A DNA stretch of 64,000 nucleotides from Geodermatophilus sp. TF02-6 (GTDB lineage: Bacteria; Actinomycetota; Actinomycetes; Mycobacteriales; Geodermatophilaceae), in the NCBI RefSeq assembly GCF_003319115.1, contig NZ_QOHF01000002.1, forward strand, positions 62,001-126,000. The letters run 5' to 3'. The notes beneath the pieces are model-generated. The model was not told the origin of the DNA, did no database searches, and worked only from the letters and a program-made list of their open reading frames with translations. Position 1 is the stretch's first letter, and each line of letters begins with the position of its first letter. Both the position numbers and the translations under genes were made by a program. Below are positions 27,801 to 36,912 of the stretch, one piece after another.

Positions 27801-28117
27801 ACGCCCCCGCCGCCGCCGAACACCTGCACGTGCCCGGCGCCGGCCTCGGCCAGCCGCTCCACCAGGTAGGTGAAGTACTCGACGTGGCCGCCCTGGTAGG
27901 AGGAGATCGCCACCCCCTGCACGTCCTCCTCCAGCGCCGCCCGGACGACGGTGTCGACGCTGCGGTCGTGCCCGAGGTGCACCACCTCCGCGCCCTGGCT
28001 CTGCAGCAGCCGGCGCATCACGTTGATCGCGGCGTCGTGCCCGTCGAAGAGGCTCGCCGCGGTCACGAATCGCACCGGGTGGACGGGGACGTGCAGGTCG
28101 GACCGCTCGGCGGGCAT
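24875..28117 (-). CDS. icmF: Fused isobutyryl-CoA mutase (IcmF)
   Basis: 1080 aa, the full three-part IcmF. The B12-binding domain (about 12-145) has the base-off motif DGHDAAI at 25-31. The MeaI-type G domain has Walker A GTGGSGKSS at 201-209 and the base motif INKYERR near 345. The mutase barrel (about 560-1080) includes YPFTAGVFPFKR and SGRSLHAQEMDFNDIRT. FPFKR and HAQE fit isobutyryl-CoA rather than methylmalonyl-CoA mutase (family knowledge). It interconverts isobutyryl-CoA and n-butyryl-CoA with adenosylcobalamin; the G domain controls cofactor loading. ATG at 28117 with GGGAG upstream and a palindrome about 50 bp before it. Confidence 0.93.
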   Translation of the reverse strand: MPAERSDLHVPVHPVRFVTAASLFDGHDAAINVMRRLLQSQGAEVVHLGHDRSVDTVVRAALEEDVQGVAISSYQGGHVEYFTYLVERLAEAGAGHVQVFGGGGGVIVPEEIALLATRGVRVFSPEDGQRLGLPGMINELIRACDVDLTAEGPDVDALLTGSPAALARAITVLEAGRSSDLAARVREAAAGRAVPVLGITGTGGSGKSSLTDELLRRLRTDQEDKLRVAVLAIDPTRRRGGGALLGDRIRMNALETGEGSHTFFRSLATRSAGAETPAHLDDVLCAVQAAGFDLVVVETPGIGQGDAGIVPFSDVALYVMTPEFGAASQLEKIDMLDFADVVAINKYERRGAEDARRDVARQLVRNREAFGQPWEEMPVFGTSAARFNDDGVTALYQDLLGLLVERGLPAGAGVLPRVDVRASSGLTSVVPSSRSRYLAEIAEAVRGHHAATEEQADVVRRRQHLTTAAEVLEGDAADAARAAAEVADAELLPEVRALLDEWPARVQAYSGDEYVYTVRGREIRTPLTRQTLSGTEVRRVSLPRTTDEAELLRFLRRENLPGSYPFTAGVFPFKRSGEAPARMFAGEGDAFRTNRRFKLLSAGSEATRLSTAFDSVTLYGRDPDPRPDVYGKVGTSGVSIATLDDMQVLYSGFDLCAPTTSVSMTINGPAPAVLAMFLNTAIDQRLAAFRAEEGREPDTGEAEEIRAWVLANVRGTVQADILKEDQGQNTCIFSTEFALRCMADIQQWFIQHRVRNFYSVSISGYHIAEAGANPISQLAFTLANGFTYVESYLARGMAIDDFAPNLSFFFSNGMDAEYSVIGRVARRIWAIAMRERYGAGPRSQQLKYHVQTSGRSLHAQEMDFNDIRTTLQALCAVYDNANSLHTNAYDEAVTTPSEHSVRRALAIQVIIDREWGLAGNENPLQGSFVIEELTDLVEEAVLAEFDRIAERGGVLGAMETGYQRGKIQDESMLYEHRKHDGSLPIVGVNTFLDPRSRSEAPKPIELARATEGEKESQLQRLADFSARHADEAPAALARLQQVAMEGGNVFAELMDAVRVCSLGQISEAFFEVGGQYRRNV

Positions 28118-28160
28118 GCCACTCCCTGGTCGTCCGGCCCCGCGGACGCCGCCGGGCCGA

Positions 28161-28181
28161 ATTAGTTGGACGTCCTAGTAT
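28161..28181 (-). promoter_or_regulatory. Operator-like palindrome upstream of icmF
   Basis: The core GGACGTCC (28168-28175) is a perfect 8-bp palindrome inside TTGGACGTCCTAG, with AT-rich edges (ATTAG and TAGTATC) that stand out in this GC-rich spacer. It lies about 50 bp before the icmF ATG where a promoter is expected. TetR-type acyl-CoA regulators use sites of this shape, but no regulator gene is in the window. Confidence 0.45.
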
Positions 28182-28259
28182 CTGTCCTCCAGGACGCGCT
28201 GTCCACGCGGGGCTCACCGGGGCCCCGGGGTTGGACGGGTGGGACAGGCACCACCGCGA

Positions 28260-28500
28260 CGGTCGACCCGGTGCGCGGCACGGTCGCCGTGCTGCCGACC
28301 CGGCCGGAGACGCCCCCCAACTGGACGACGAGGTCTCCACGGCGGCGGCCGCGGAGACGTGACCGGTCGCCCGAAGCGGTCTGCCCACGGGCGTGGTGGA
28401 CAGACGAGGCCGACGTGCGGTTCCCCCTGCCACGAGCAGACGTGGGGGACCGACGACTGCTGCTCGTTCGGCGGCTCAGCCCTCGAGGGAGCGCCGGGGA
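28260..28500. other. Hairpin-rich spacer, possible structured RNA
   Basis: Lies in the 430-bp gap 28118-28547, which has no convincing gene. Successive inverted repeats: GCACGG/CCGTGC (278-292 of the 28 kb block), GGTCTCC/GGAGAC (28332-28358), GTCTG/CAGAC with inner CCAC/GTGG (28379-28405), CGGT-CCCCC/GGGGG-ACCG (28418-28452) and GGCG/CGCC around CCCTCGAGGG (28470-28495). A second GGAGAC at 28306 could compete for GTCTCC. I matched no known RNA family; strand unknown. Confidence 0.35.
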
Positions 28501-28547
28501 CCTGCACACCAGACGCACGCACGTACCACCCACCGGGCGGACCGCTG

Positions 28548-29699
28548 TCAGGTCCGGTGTCGGGCGATCCACTGCGCGGCGATGACACTGCGCTGGATCT
28601 CGTTGGTGCCCTCACCGAGGACCATCAGCGGCGCGTCGCGGTAGTACCGCTCGACCTCGAACTCCTTCGAGAAGCCGTAGCCGCCGTGCACCCGCATGGC
28701 GTCCAGCGCGACCTGCACCGCCGCCTCCGAGGCGAACAGCTTGGCCATGCCCGCCTCCATGTCCGCCCGCGCGCCGCTGTCGAAGCGCTGCGCGGCGTCG
28801 GCGGTGAGCAGCCGGGCGGCGCAGACCCTCGTGGCCATGTCGGCGAGCAGGTTGCCGACAGATTGGTGCTGCCAGATGGGCTTGCCGAAGGACTCCCGCT
28901 CCTGCGCGTAGCGGGTGGCCGCGGCCAGCGCGGCCTGCGCGACGCCGACCGCGCGGGCGGCGACCTGGATGCGGCCGACCTCCAGCCCGCGCATCATCTG
29001 CGCCCAGCCCCGACCGGGCTCGCCGCCGAGCAGGGCGGACGCCGGTACCGGCATCCGGTCGAAGACCAGCTCGCACGCCTCGATGCCGCGGTAGCCGAGC
29101 TTGGGGATCTTCGGTCCCACGGTCAGCCCGTCGGCCGGCTCGACCAGCAGGACGCCCATGCCGGTGTGCGGCGGGGTCGCGTCCCGGTCGGTGCGACAGA
29201 GCAGGCCGACCAGCCCGGCGTGCCGGGCGTTGGAGATCCACGTCTTGCTGCCGGTGACCAGGTAGCCGTCGCCGTCGGGGTCGGCGTGGGTGCGCATGCT
29301 CTGCAGGTCGCTGCCGCCCCCGGGCTCGGTGAGCGCCATCGTGGCCCGCAGCGAGCCGTCGGCCATCCGCGGCAGGTACGCCGACCGCTGCGCCTCGGTG
29401 CCGAAGGTGCGGATCAGGTGGGCGATCACCGCGTGCCCGCCGATCGCGCCGGCCAGGCTCATCCAGCCGCGGGCCAGCTCCTCGGTGACGCGGGCGAAGC
29501 AGGCGGTGCTGACGTCGGCGCCGCCGTGCTCCTCGGGCACCAGCAGCCCGAAGCAGCCGAGGATCTTCATCTCCTCGACGAACTCCTCGGGGTAGCGGTC
29601 CTCGGCCTCGAACTCGGCGACCCGCGGGCGCACCCGCTCGTCGACGAACCGCGCGGTGAGGTCGACCATCTGCTGCTCGTGCTCGGCCAGGGGGCTCAT
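28548..29699 (-). CDS. Acyl-CoA dehydrogenase
   Basis: 383 aa, typical short/branched-chain length. TMALTEPGGGSDLQSM and YLVTGSKTWISNARHA bind FAD and substrate; FGKPIWQHQSVGNLLADMAT and RVHGGYGFSKEFEVERYYRD are the classic signatures. The catalytic Glu lies in VLGEGTNEIQ. It oxidises acyl-CoA to enoyl-CoA. It lies upstream of icmF on the same strand with a long spacer. Isobutyryl-, 2-methylbutyryl- or short straight-chain substrates are plausible given that neighbour, but this is inference. Confidence 0.9.
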   Translation of the reverse strand: MSPLAEHEQQMVDLTARFVDERVRPRVAEFEAEDRYPEEFVEEMKILGCFGLLVPEEHGGADVSTACFARVTEELARGWMSLAGAIGGHAVIAHLIRTFGTEAQRSAYLPRMADGSLRATMALTEPGGGSDLQSMRTHADPDGDGYLVTGSKTWISNARHAGLVGLLCRTDRDATPPHTGMGVLLVEPADGLTVGPKIPKLGYRGIEACELVFDRMPVPASALLGGEPGRGWAQMMRGLEVGRIQVAARAVGVAQAALAAATRYAQERESFGKPIWQHQSVGNLLADMATRVCAARLLTADAAQRFDSGARADMEAGMAKLFASEAAVQVALDAMRVHGGYGFSKEFEVERYYRDAPLMVLGEGTNEIQRSVIAAQWIARHRT

Positions 29700-29712
29700 G
29701 CCGGCAGCCTCC

Positions 29713-29790
29713 CTCAGCGCGGCGGCTCGGACCTCAGCGCGGCGTTCGGACCTCAGCGCGGCGTTCGGACCTCAGCGCGGCGGCTCGGGC
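29713..29790. repeat. Four 19-20-bp tandem repeats
   Basis: Unit CTCAGCGCGGCGTTCGGAC and its GGCT variant occurs four times just upstream of the acyl-CoA dehydrogenase start. Each copy contains TCA, so several stop codons are created on the reverse strand. Confidence 0.7.
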
Positions 29791-30066
29791 GGCACGTCAT
29801 CGTCCCCCGCGTCATCGTCCCCCGCGTCGTCGTCCCCCGCGTCGTCGTCCCCCGCGTCGCCGAGGGGTCGCCGGCTCCAGGCGACGTCGTGCCAGCGGCC
29901 CTGCCCCGTCGGTCACAGACAGGTGCGTGGCATGGGGGGTCGAGCGCCACCGCGACCTCGGGCCGGGGACGGCGGCCGCGCGACCCATGCGGTACCGGAC
30001 CGCCTCGATCGCGTGGGCCAGCTGCTGGGCGTGGGAGGAGTCCGCGGGCAGGCGGTCGGTGGTCAC
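29772..30066 (-). pseudogene. Possible decayed small gene with acidic repeat tail
   Basis: A GTG at 30066 with GGGAGGG upstream opens TTDRLPADSSHAQQLAHAIE, which looks like real protein. That frame then turns Arg-rich and ends at 29812. Sensible protein continues in other frames: EVAVALDPPCHAPV, then SVTDGAG, then GRWHDVAWSRRPLGD followed by four AGDDD repeats and VPPEPPR with a stop at 29772. Joining these needs about three indels, so a degraded gene is the simplest reading. An 84-aa product from the first frame is the alternative. Confidence 0.35.
29796..29855. repeat. Four 15-bp tandem repeats (acidic AGDDD coding)
   Basis: Unit GTCGTCGTCCCCCGC (two copies with GTCATC). On the reverse strand in one frame it reads AGDDD repeats. 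It is similar in size and acidity to the repeats in the CheR-like and pcaC genes. Confidence 0.75.
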
Positions 30067-30202
30067 CTCCGCACCCTCCCAGCGCCGGCAACCGGTCCGT
30101 CCCTGCCCGCCGGGGAGGGCGGCCGTAGCACGGGCGGCCGTCGCGTGGGCAGCGGTAGCGCGGGCGGCCGTAGCGTGGGCGGGTGCGCCGCAGCCCCGGA
30201 GT

Positions 30203-30661
30203 TCAGCTCCCGTGCCGGTAGGTCGTGACCCAGAGGCCGGGCGCCACCTCCCGGTCGCCGGTGCGGACGAAGCCGAGCCGCTCGTACAGCGCCCGGGCGG
30301 GGGCGTTGTCCCGCCCCGTGGCGACGACGGCCGGCCGCTCCCCGGCCCGGTCGAGCAGGGCCCGGACCAGCGCCGTCCCGACGCCGCGCCGGGCGAGGGC
30401 GGGGGCGACGACCAGGCGCTCGACGTCGAGGACGCCGCCGTCCTCGGACCAGGCCAGCGCGCCGGCCAGGCGTCCGTCGCCGTCGACGGCGCCGAGCCAG
30501 GCGAGCCCGGCGCCGCGGAGCCCGTCGAGGTCCTCGTGCAGCGCGGGGATCCGGTCGTCCCCGAGGAGCCGCGCCTCGACCGCGTAGGCGGCGCTCTGCA
30601 CGGCCAGCAGCTCGGCGGCGACGGCGAGGTCGGCGGCCGGGTCGAGGGCACGGACCAGCAC
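30203..30661 (-). CDS. GNAT family N-acetyltransferase
   Basis: 152 aa. The acetyl-CoA pyrophosphate loop appears as RLVVAPALARRGVGTALVRA (the R/Q-x-x-G-x-G/A type) and the C-terminal motif as NAPARALYERLGFVRTGDRE. It acetylates an amine on an unknown small molecule or protein. I chose GTG at 30661 because the fold is complete from there; its ribosome site is weak. Its 5' end lies about 25 bp from the likely start of the divergent VTT membrane protein. Confidence 0.83.
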   Translation of the reverse strand: MLVRALDPAADLAVAAELLAVQSAAYAVEARLLGDDRIPALHEDLDGLRGAGLAWLGAVDGDGRLAGALAWSEDGGVLDVERLVVAPALARRGVGTALVRALLDRAGERPAVVATGRDNAPARALYERLGFVRTGDREVAPGLWVTTYRHGS

Positions 30662-30685
30662 GCCGGCCAGCCTGCCAGGGCGTGG

Positions 30686-31216
30686 CTGCGCCTCGGCGTC
30701 CTCGGCCTGCTGCTCGCCGCGGCGGTCGTCCTGGCCCTGACGGTCGACCGCCCGGAGGTCCCGTCGCTGCGCGGCTGGCTGCACGCCGCCGGGCCGCTCG
30801 GCTGGGCCGCCGTCGTCCTCGGGGTGTCCGGCGCGCTGATGACGCCGGTGCCGCGGACGGCCCTGTCGCTGCTGCTCGGCGCCGCGGCCGGCTTCCCCGC
30901 GGGGCTGGCGGTGGCGGTGGTCGCCGGGTGGCTCGGCGGGGTGGGCGGGTTCACCGTCGGGCGGTCCCTGGGCCGCGACGCCGTCGTCCGCCTCGCCGGA
31001 CGGCGGCTGGGGCGGGCCGACCGGCTCTTCCGCGACCGCGGCTTCCTCGCCGTCCTCACCGCCCGGCTGAGCCCGGTGCCGTTCTGGATCGTCAGCTACG
31101 CGGCCGGCCTGTCCAGCGTGCGCTGGCTGCCGCACGCGCTGGCCACCCTGGTCGGCGTGGTGCCCGGCGGCGTCCTCTACGTCGGCATCGGGGCCTCGGT
31201 GCTGGGCTGGCTGTAG
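30686..31216 (+). CDS. VTT/DedA-like membrane protein (start uncertain)
   Basis: About 176 aa. A first membrane helix (LRLGVLGLLLAAAVVLALTV) is followed by the VTT-domain core: ALMTPVPRTALSLLLGAAAG, GGVGGFTVGRSLGRDAVVRL, the amphipathic FRDRGFLAVLTARLSPVPFW and the closing VLYVGIGASVLGWL. DedA/VTT proteins move lipids such as undecaprenyl phosphate across the membrane. No ATG, GTG or TTG occurs in frame near the first helix. The coordinate given uses a CTG; the next upstream GTG at 30536 would add 50 hydrophilic residues antisense to the GNAT gene. Confidence 0.7.
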   Translation: MRLGVLGLLLAAAVVLALTVDRPEVPSLRGWLHAAGPLGWAAVVLGVSGALMTPVPRTALSLLLGAAAGFPAGLAVAVVAGWLGGVGGFTVGRSLGRDAVVRLAGRRLGRADRLFRDRGFLAVLTARLSPVPFWIVSYAAGLSSVRWLPHALATLVGVVPGGVLYVGIGASVLGWL

Positions 31217-31222
31217 CCGGCC

Positions 31223-31298
31223 GGGCCCCAAGTCCCTCCCCGGAGCGCCTTCGGACCGCGTCGGTGCGCCGCGGCGCGCAGGACACTCGCCGGTGTCC
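31223..31298 (+). promoter_or_regulatory. DevR-box-like element and inverted repeat before the Rv1733c-like remnant
   Basis: GGGCC-CCAA-GTCCC (31223-31236) matches the DevR/DosR pattern GGGAC-N4-GTCCC at 9 of 10 positions. Further on, GGACAC-N6-GTGTCC (31281-31298) is a perfect inverted repeat. Both lie between the VTT gene and the remnant gene. Function is inferred. Confidence 0.3.
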
Positions 31299-31323
31299 GG
31301 CTCCCACCGGAGGGAGGCCTCCC

Positions 31324-31700
31324 GTGCCCGCGTCCCCGAACAGCTCCCCGCTGCGGGCCCTCCGGCGCTTCACCCTGGGCCTCCTCCCGGGTCGCAGCGC
31401 GCTCGCGCGGGGCAGCGACCGGGTGGAGGTCGCCGCGCGGCTGCTGCTGACCCTGCTCGTGCTGACCTCGGTGCCGGTCGCGACGGGCGGCTCGCCGAGG
31501 AGCCCACGACCTCCCGGGAGGTCGCCCGCAGCACCGTCGTCCTGGTGACGCTCGGCTGGCTCGGCGTCCTGGCCCTCCTCCTGGCCCTCCTCGGCGCAGC
31601 CCACGGCGCCCTCTGCTGGCTGCTCGGCCGCTGCCGCGACCGCCGCTGGACCCGCGAGTGGGCCGCGGTGGAGCCGACCTGGACCCGCCGCGTGCCCTGA
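31324..31700 (+). pseudogene. Rv1733c-family membrane protein, internally deleted and frameshifted
   Basis: GTG at 31324 with GGAGGGAGG upstream encodes an intact N-terminus ending in a first membrane helix (VEVAARLLLTLLVLTSVPVA). After about 31490 the frame must shift by one to give the normal C-terminal half: EVARSTVVLVTLGWLGVLAL, a second helix, then EWAAVEPTWTRR, the hallmark ending of Rv1733c-like proteins. The extracytoplasmic middle domain of roughly 80-100 residues is missing. So this is a remnant, unless a sequencing error explains the shift. In M. tuberculosis Rv1733c is a DosR-regulon gene. Confidence 0.65.
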
Positions 31701-31775
31701 CCGCGCGGCGCCCTCCGGCCCGGCCGGAGGCGGAAGACCCTCTCCCTGCGGGCCGCCGCGGTGTGGACTGCGGGC

Positions 31776-34187
31776 ATGACCGCGCGCGTCGTGCCCCCCG
31801 CCGAGCCCCGGCTGCGGCGGCCGGGTCCCGTGCGCGCGGGCTCCCGGCCGGTGCAGCGGCACCCGGTCGACCTGGTGCGGGCGGTCCTGGGTCTGGCCGT
31901 CCTCGGCCTGGGTGTCCTCGTCGCCCAGCGCAGCGAGCTGTCGGCGTTCGAGCGGGACGTCTTCCAGCTGGTCAACGACCTGCCGGCGATCCTCTTCCCG
32001 GTCGTCTGGGTGGTCATGCAGCTGGGCAACGTGGTCGCCGTCCCCGTGCTGGCGGGCGTCGCCGCGCTGACCAGGCGGGTGCGCCTGGCCCGGGACCTGC
32101 TGGTGTCCGGCCTGCTCGCCTACGTCGCCGCCGACCTGGTCAAGCAGGTGGTCGCGCGCCCCCGGCCGGCCGGGTTCGCCGTCGCGGTGAACTTCCCCGA
32201 GGGGCCGGTCACCGGTCTGGGCTTCGTGTCCGGGCACTCCGCGGTCGCCGCGGCGATGGCGGCCGCCGCCGTCCCGTACCTGACCCGCCGCGGCCGGCGC
32301 GGGGTGTGGGTGCTGGCCTGGACGGTCGGGCTGGCCCGCATCTACGTCGGGGCCCACCTGCCGCTGGACGTCGTCGGCGGGCTGGGGCTGGGCTGGGCGA
32401 TCGGCTCGCTGGCGCACTGGGTGTTCGGCGTCCCCCGCCGCGAGGTGCCGGCCGCCCGGGTGGCGCGGCTGCTGGACCGCCTCGGCCTGCCCGTGCGCGA
32501 GCTGCGCCCGGCCGCGGTGCGGGCGCGCAGCTCGCACCCGTTCGAGGCGGTCGACGGGGAGGGCCGGCGGCTGTACGTCAAGTTCCTCGAGCCCGACCGG
32601 TACGAGCGGGACTGGCTCTACCGGCTGTGGCGGCTGCTGGCGGTGCGCGACGTCAAGGACGCCGACGCGGTGGCGCCGCTGGGCCAGCAGGCCGAGCACG
32701 AGGCGGTCGCGGCGATGACCGCCCGCGAGCGCGGGGTGTGCGCCCCGCGCGTGCTGCTGGCCCGCGGCTCCGAGCGCGGCGCCGTGGTGGTGCAGGAGTT
32801 CCTGCCCGGCCGCGGGCTGGACGACCTCCCGCCCGAGGCGCTGACCCCCGAGCTGCTCGGCCGGGTCTGGGATCAGGTGGCGCTGCTGCGCGCCGCCCGC
32901 GTGGCGCACCACGACCTGGTGGCCGCCAGCGTCCTGGTCGACGGCGTCGGCCGGCCGTGGGTCGTCGACTTCGGCAACGCCGAGACCGGGGCGGACGACG
33001 ACGCGCTGGCCGGTGACGTCGCCGAGCTGATGGCGTCGTTGGCGCTGCGCACCGATCCGGCGGTCGTGGCCGGCTCCGCCGTCGGTGCCCTCGGTGCCGA
33101 CGCGGTCGCCGCGGCGCTGCCCGCGCTGGTGCCGCTCGCCCTGTCGTCGGCGACCCGGGCGGAGGTGCGGGCGAACCGCTCGCGGCTGGACCTGCTGCGC
33201 CGCGCGGTGCGCGACCGGCTCGGCCTGCCCGACCCCGACCGTCCCGAGTACGGCCCGCCGGGGGTGCCCGCCCGGCTGGCCGTGGCGGCCGGCGCGGGGC
33301 TGGTGCTCGTCGGGGTGCCGCTGCTGGCCGGGGCGACCGCGTTCCTCGGCTCGGTGGAACGCGGCGGCTGGCGCTGGCTCGGGGCGGCGCTGGTGCTGGC
33401 GGTGCTGGCCCGCGCGGCGAACGCGGCCGCGGCGCTGCTGACCGTCGAGCGCCGGCTGTCCCTGGGCCGGACCTACGGGGCGACGATGGTGGCCGAGGGC
33501 GCCTCGCTGGTGCACGGCGGCGAGGGCTGGCGGCGGTCGGCCGCGCGGTTCCTCGAACGCGCCGGGGTGTCCCCCGAGGGCGCGCGGCGGGCGGTGGACC
33601 GCTACGTCGCCGGCGCGATCGTCGCCGCGGTGCTCGTCGCCGCCGGCACCCTGGTGCTGGCGCTGGTGGAGGGCCGGCTGACCGGCTGGCGGGCGCCGGA
33701 GGCGCTGGTCCCCGCCGTCGCCCTGGGCGTGGGCGCGTGGGCGCTGGTGCTGGCCGGCCAGGGCCTGGCCCGCCGAGCCGACACCGCCCCGCACCTGCGG
33801 CGCCAGGTGACCCGGGTCCTGCGCGACGGGCTGGCCTCGGCGCGCCGCACCCCGCGGCGGCGGGGCGCGCAGCTGGGCTGGTCGGCCGCCGGGGTCGCCC
33901 TCGAGGGCGCCGCCCTGGCCGCCGCGGTGCACGCCGTCGGCGGCTCGGTACCGCTGCTGGCCACCGCGGCCGTGTACGGGGGGTTGCACCTGCTGTGGTC
34001 GGTGCTGCCGGTGACCGCCGCGCCGGGGGCCGCCGAGGTCTCCCTCGTCCTGGCGCTGACCGCGCTGGGCGCGCCGCTGGCCAGCGCGTGCGCCGCCGCG
34101 GTCGTCTTCCGGCTGCTGGTGTTCTGGGTCCCCGCCGTCCTCGGCTGGCTGCTGTCGGCCCGCTTCGAGCACCGCTTCGGCGCGTGA
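31776..34187 (+). CDS. PAP2 phosphatase / kinase-like / flippase-like fusion membrane protein
   Basis: 803 aa with three modules. Residues 30-210: a PAP2 lipid phosphatase with membrane helices and all three motifs, KQVVARPRP (123-131), SGHS (152-155) and ARIYVGAHLPLDVVGG (187-202). Residues of about 230-480: a kinase-like domain with HHDLVAASVLVD near 378 and VVDFGNAETG near 397 (HxDL and DFG present, the catalytic-loop Asn replaced by Ser/Val). Residues 505-803: a flippase-like (LPG-synthase TM) module with many helices. It probably dephosphorylates and moves a lipid carrier; whether the kinase part is active is open. ATG at 31776 with a weak ribosome site. Coupled to the next small gene. 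Confidence 0.82.
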   Translation: MTARVVPPAEPRLRRPGPVRAGSRPVQRHPVDLVRAVLGLAVLGLGVLVAQRSELSAFERDVFQLVNDLPAILFPVVWVVMQLGNVVAVPVLAGVAALTRRVRLARDLLVSGLLAYVAADLVKQVVARPRPAGFAVAVNFPEGPVTGLGFVSGHSAVAAAMAAAAVPYLTRRGRRGVWVLAWTVGLARIYVGAHLPLDVVGGLGLGWAIGSLAHWVFGVPRREVPAARVARLLDRLGLPVRELRPAAVRARSSHPFEAVDGEGRRLYVKFLEPDRYERDWLYRLWRLLAVRDVKDADAVAPLGQQAEHEAVAAMTARERGVCAPRVLLARGSERGAVVVQEFLPGRGLDDLPPEALTPELLGRVWDQVALLRAARVAHHDLVAASVLVDGVGRPWVVDFGNAETGADDDALAGDVAELMASLALRTDPAVVAGSAVGALGADAVAAALPALVPLALSSATRAEVRANRSRLDLLRRAVRDRLGLPDPDRPEYGPPGVPARLAVAAGAGLVLVGVPLLAGATAFLGSVERGGWRWLGAALVLAVLARAANAAAALLTVERRLSLGRTYGATMVAEGASLVHGGEGWRRSAARFLERAGVSPEGARRAVDRYVAGAIVAAVLVAAGTLVLALVEGRLTGWRAPEALVPAVALGVGAWALVLAGQGLARRADTAPHLRRQVTRVLRDGLASARRTPRRRGAQLGWSAAGVALEGAALAAAVHAVGGSVPLLATAAVYGGLHLLWSVLPVTAAPGAAEVSLVLALTALGAPLASACAAAVVFRLLVFWVPAVLGWLLSARFEHRFGA

Positions 34188-34387
34188 CCGCCACCGCGTA
34201 CCGGCGACGGGCCGGGGACCTGTGGACGGCGCTGGCCGCGGTCGTCGTCGCCGCGGGCGTCGTGGTGCTGCTGGCCCCGTACCTGCGGCGGCGCTCGGTG
34301 GCCCTGCTCGTCGGCGTCCCGACGTCCTCCGGCGGGTGCCGCGGCCACCCGGTCGCCGACGGCCGCGGCGGGACGACGCGGGCCTGA
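34184..34387 (+). CDS. Small single-pass membrane protein (67 aa)
   Basis: The GTG start overlaps the TGA of the fusion gene (GTGA), so it depends on that gene for translation. It has one membrane helix (LWTALAAVVVAAGVVVLLAP) after a basic N-terminus and a Gly/Arg-rich tail. No recognised family. It may be an accessory subunit of the fusion protein, an inference from coupling only. Confidence 0.55.
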   Translation: MTATAYRRRAGDLWTALAAVVVAAGVVVLLAPYLRRRSVALLVGVPTSSGGCRGHPVADGRGGTTRA

Positions 34388-34389
34388 GC

Positions 34390-34455
34390 GGCCGGTGCAC
34401 GGCCGGTGCACGGCCGGTGCACGGCCGGTGCACGGCCGGTGCTCGGCCGGTGCTC
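34390..34455. repeat. Six 11-bp tandem repeats
   Basis: GGCCGGTGCAC is present four times, then GGCCGGTGCTC twice, head to tail without gaps. The first four copies each contain the palindrome GTGCAC at 11-bp (one helical turn) spacing. It lies directly upstream of two DevR-box-like sites. Confidence 0.85.
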
Positions 34456-34461
34456 CGTGCG

Positions 34462-34497
34462 GGGACGGTGGTCCGCCCCGCTCGGGACGTAGGTCCC
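34462..34497 (+). promoter_or_regulatory. Two DevR/DosR-box-like palindromes
   Basis: GGGAC-GGTG-GTCCG (34462-34475) and GGGAC-GTAG-GTCCC (34484-34497) fit the DevR consensus GGGAC-N4-GTCCC at 9/10 and 10/10 core positions. Their centres are 22 bp apart, two helical turns, the arrangement seen in cooperative DosR promoters. They lie about 90-125 bp before the PNPOx-fold gene, which itself is just upstream of the DevS/DevR genes. Confidence 0.6.
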
Positions 34498-34585
34498 TGC
34501 GCCGCCGACGCGACCCGCGCCGACAGTGGACGCACCGCGGGGCGCCCCCGCGTCCCCGGAGCAGCGCAGCTCGGAGAGGACCCCC

Positions 34586-36842
<2,257 letters not shown>

Positions 36843-36912
36843 CGAAGGACCCCGTCCTCCTCACCGCTCGCACGCTCGCGGCGAGCCTCTGGACGGGGCC
36901 GCCACCTGACGT
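36843..36912. terminator. Palindromic repeat between converging devS and devR genes
   Basis: GAAGGACCCCGTCC pairs with GGACGGGGCC across a smaller CTCACCGCTCG/CGCGGCGAG stem. This is the cleanest single copy of the window's repeat family and lies after both stop codons. Confidence 0.65.

Noticed and set aside
28260-28500. tmRNA, RNase P RNA or SRP RNA
   Set aside because: Conserved core sequences of these RNAs are not present on either strand.
28118-28547. Cobalamin riboswitch upstream of icmF
   Set aside because: I could not find the GCCACTG-type B12 box on the proper strand.
28166-28585. 139-codon forward frame across the hairpin-rich spacer
   Set aside because: No protein-like pattern or ribosome site; sequence is better explained by its inverted repeats.
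34390-34455. CRISPR array
   Set aside because: 11-bp units without spacers and no cas genes; simple tandem repeat.
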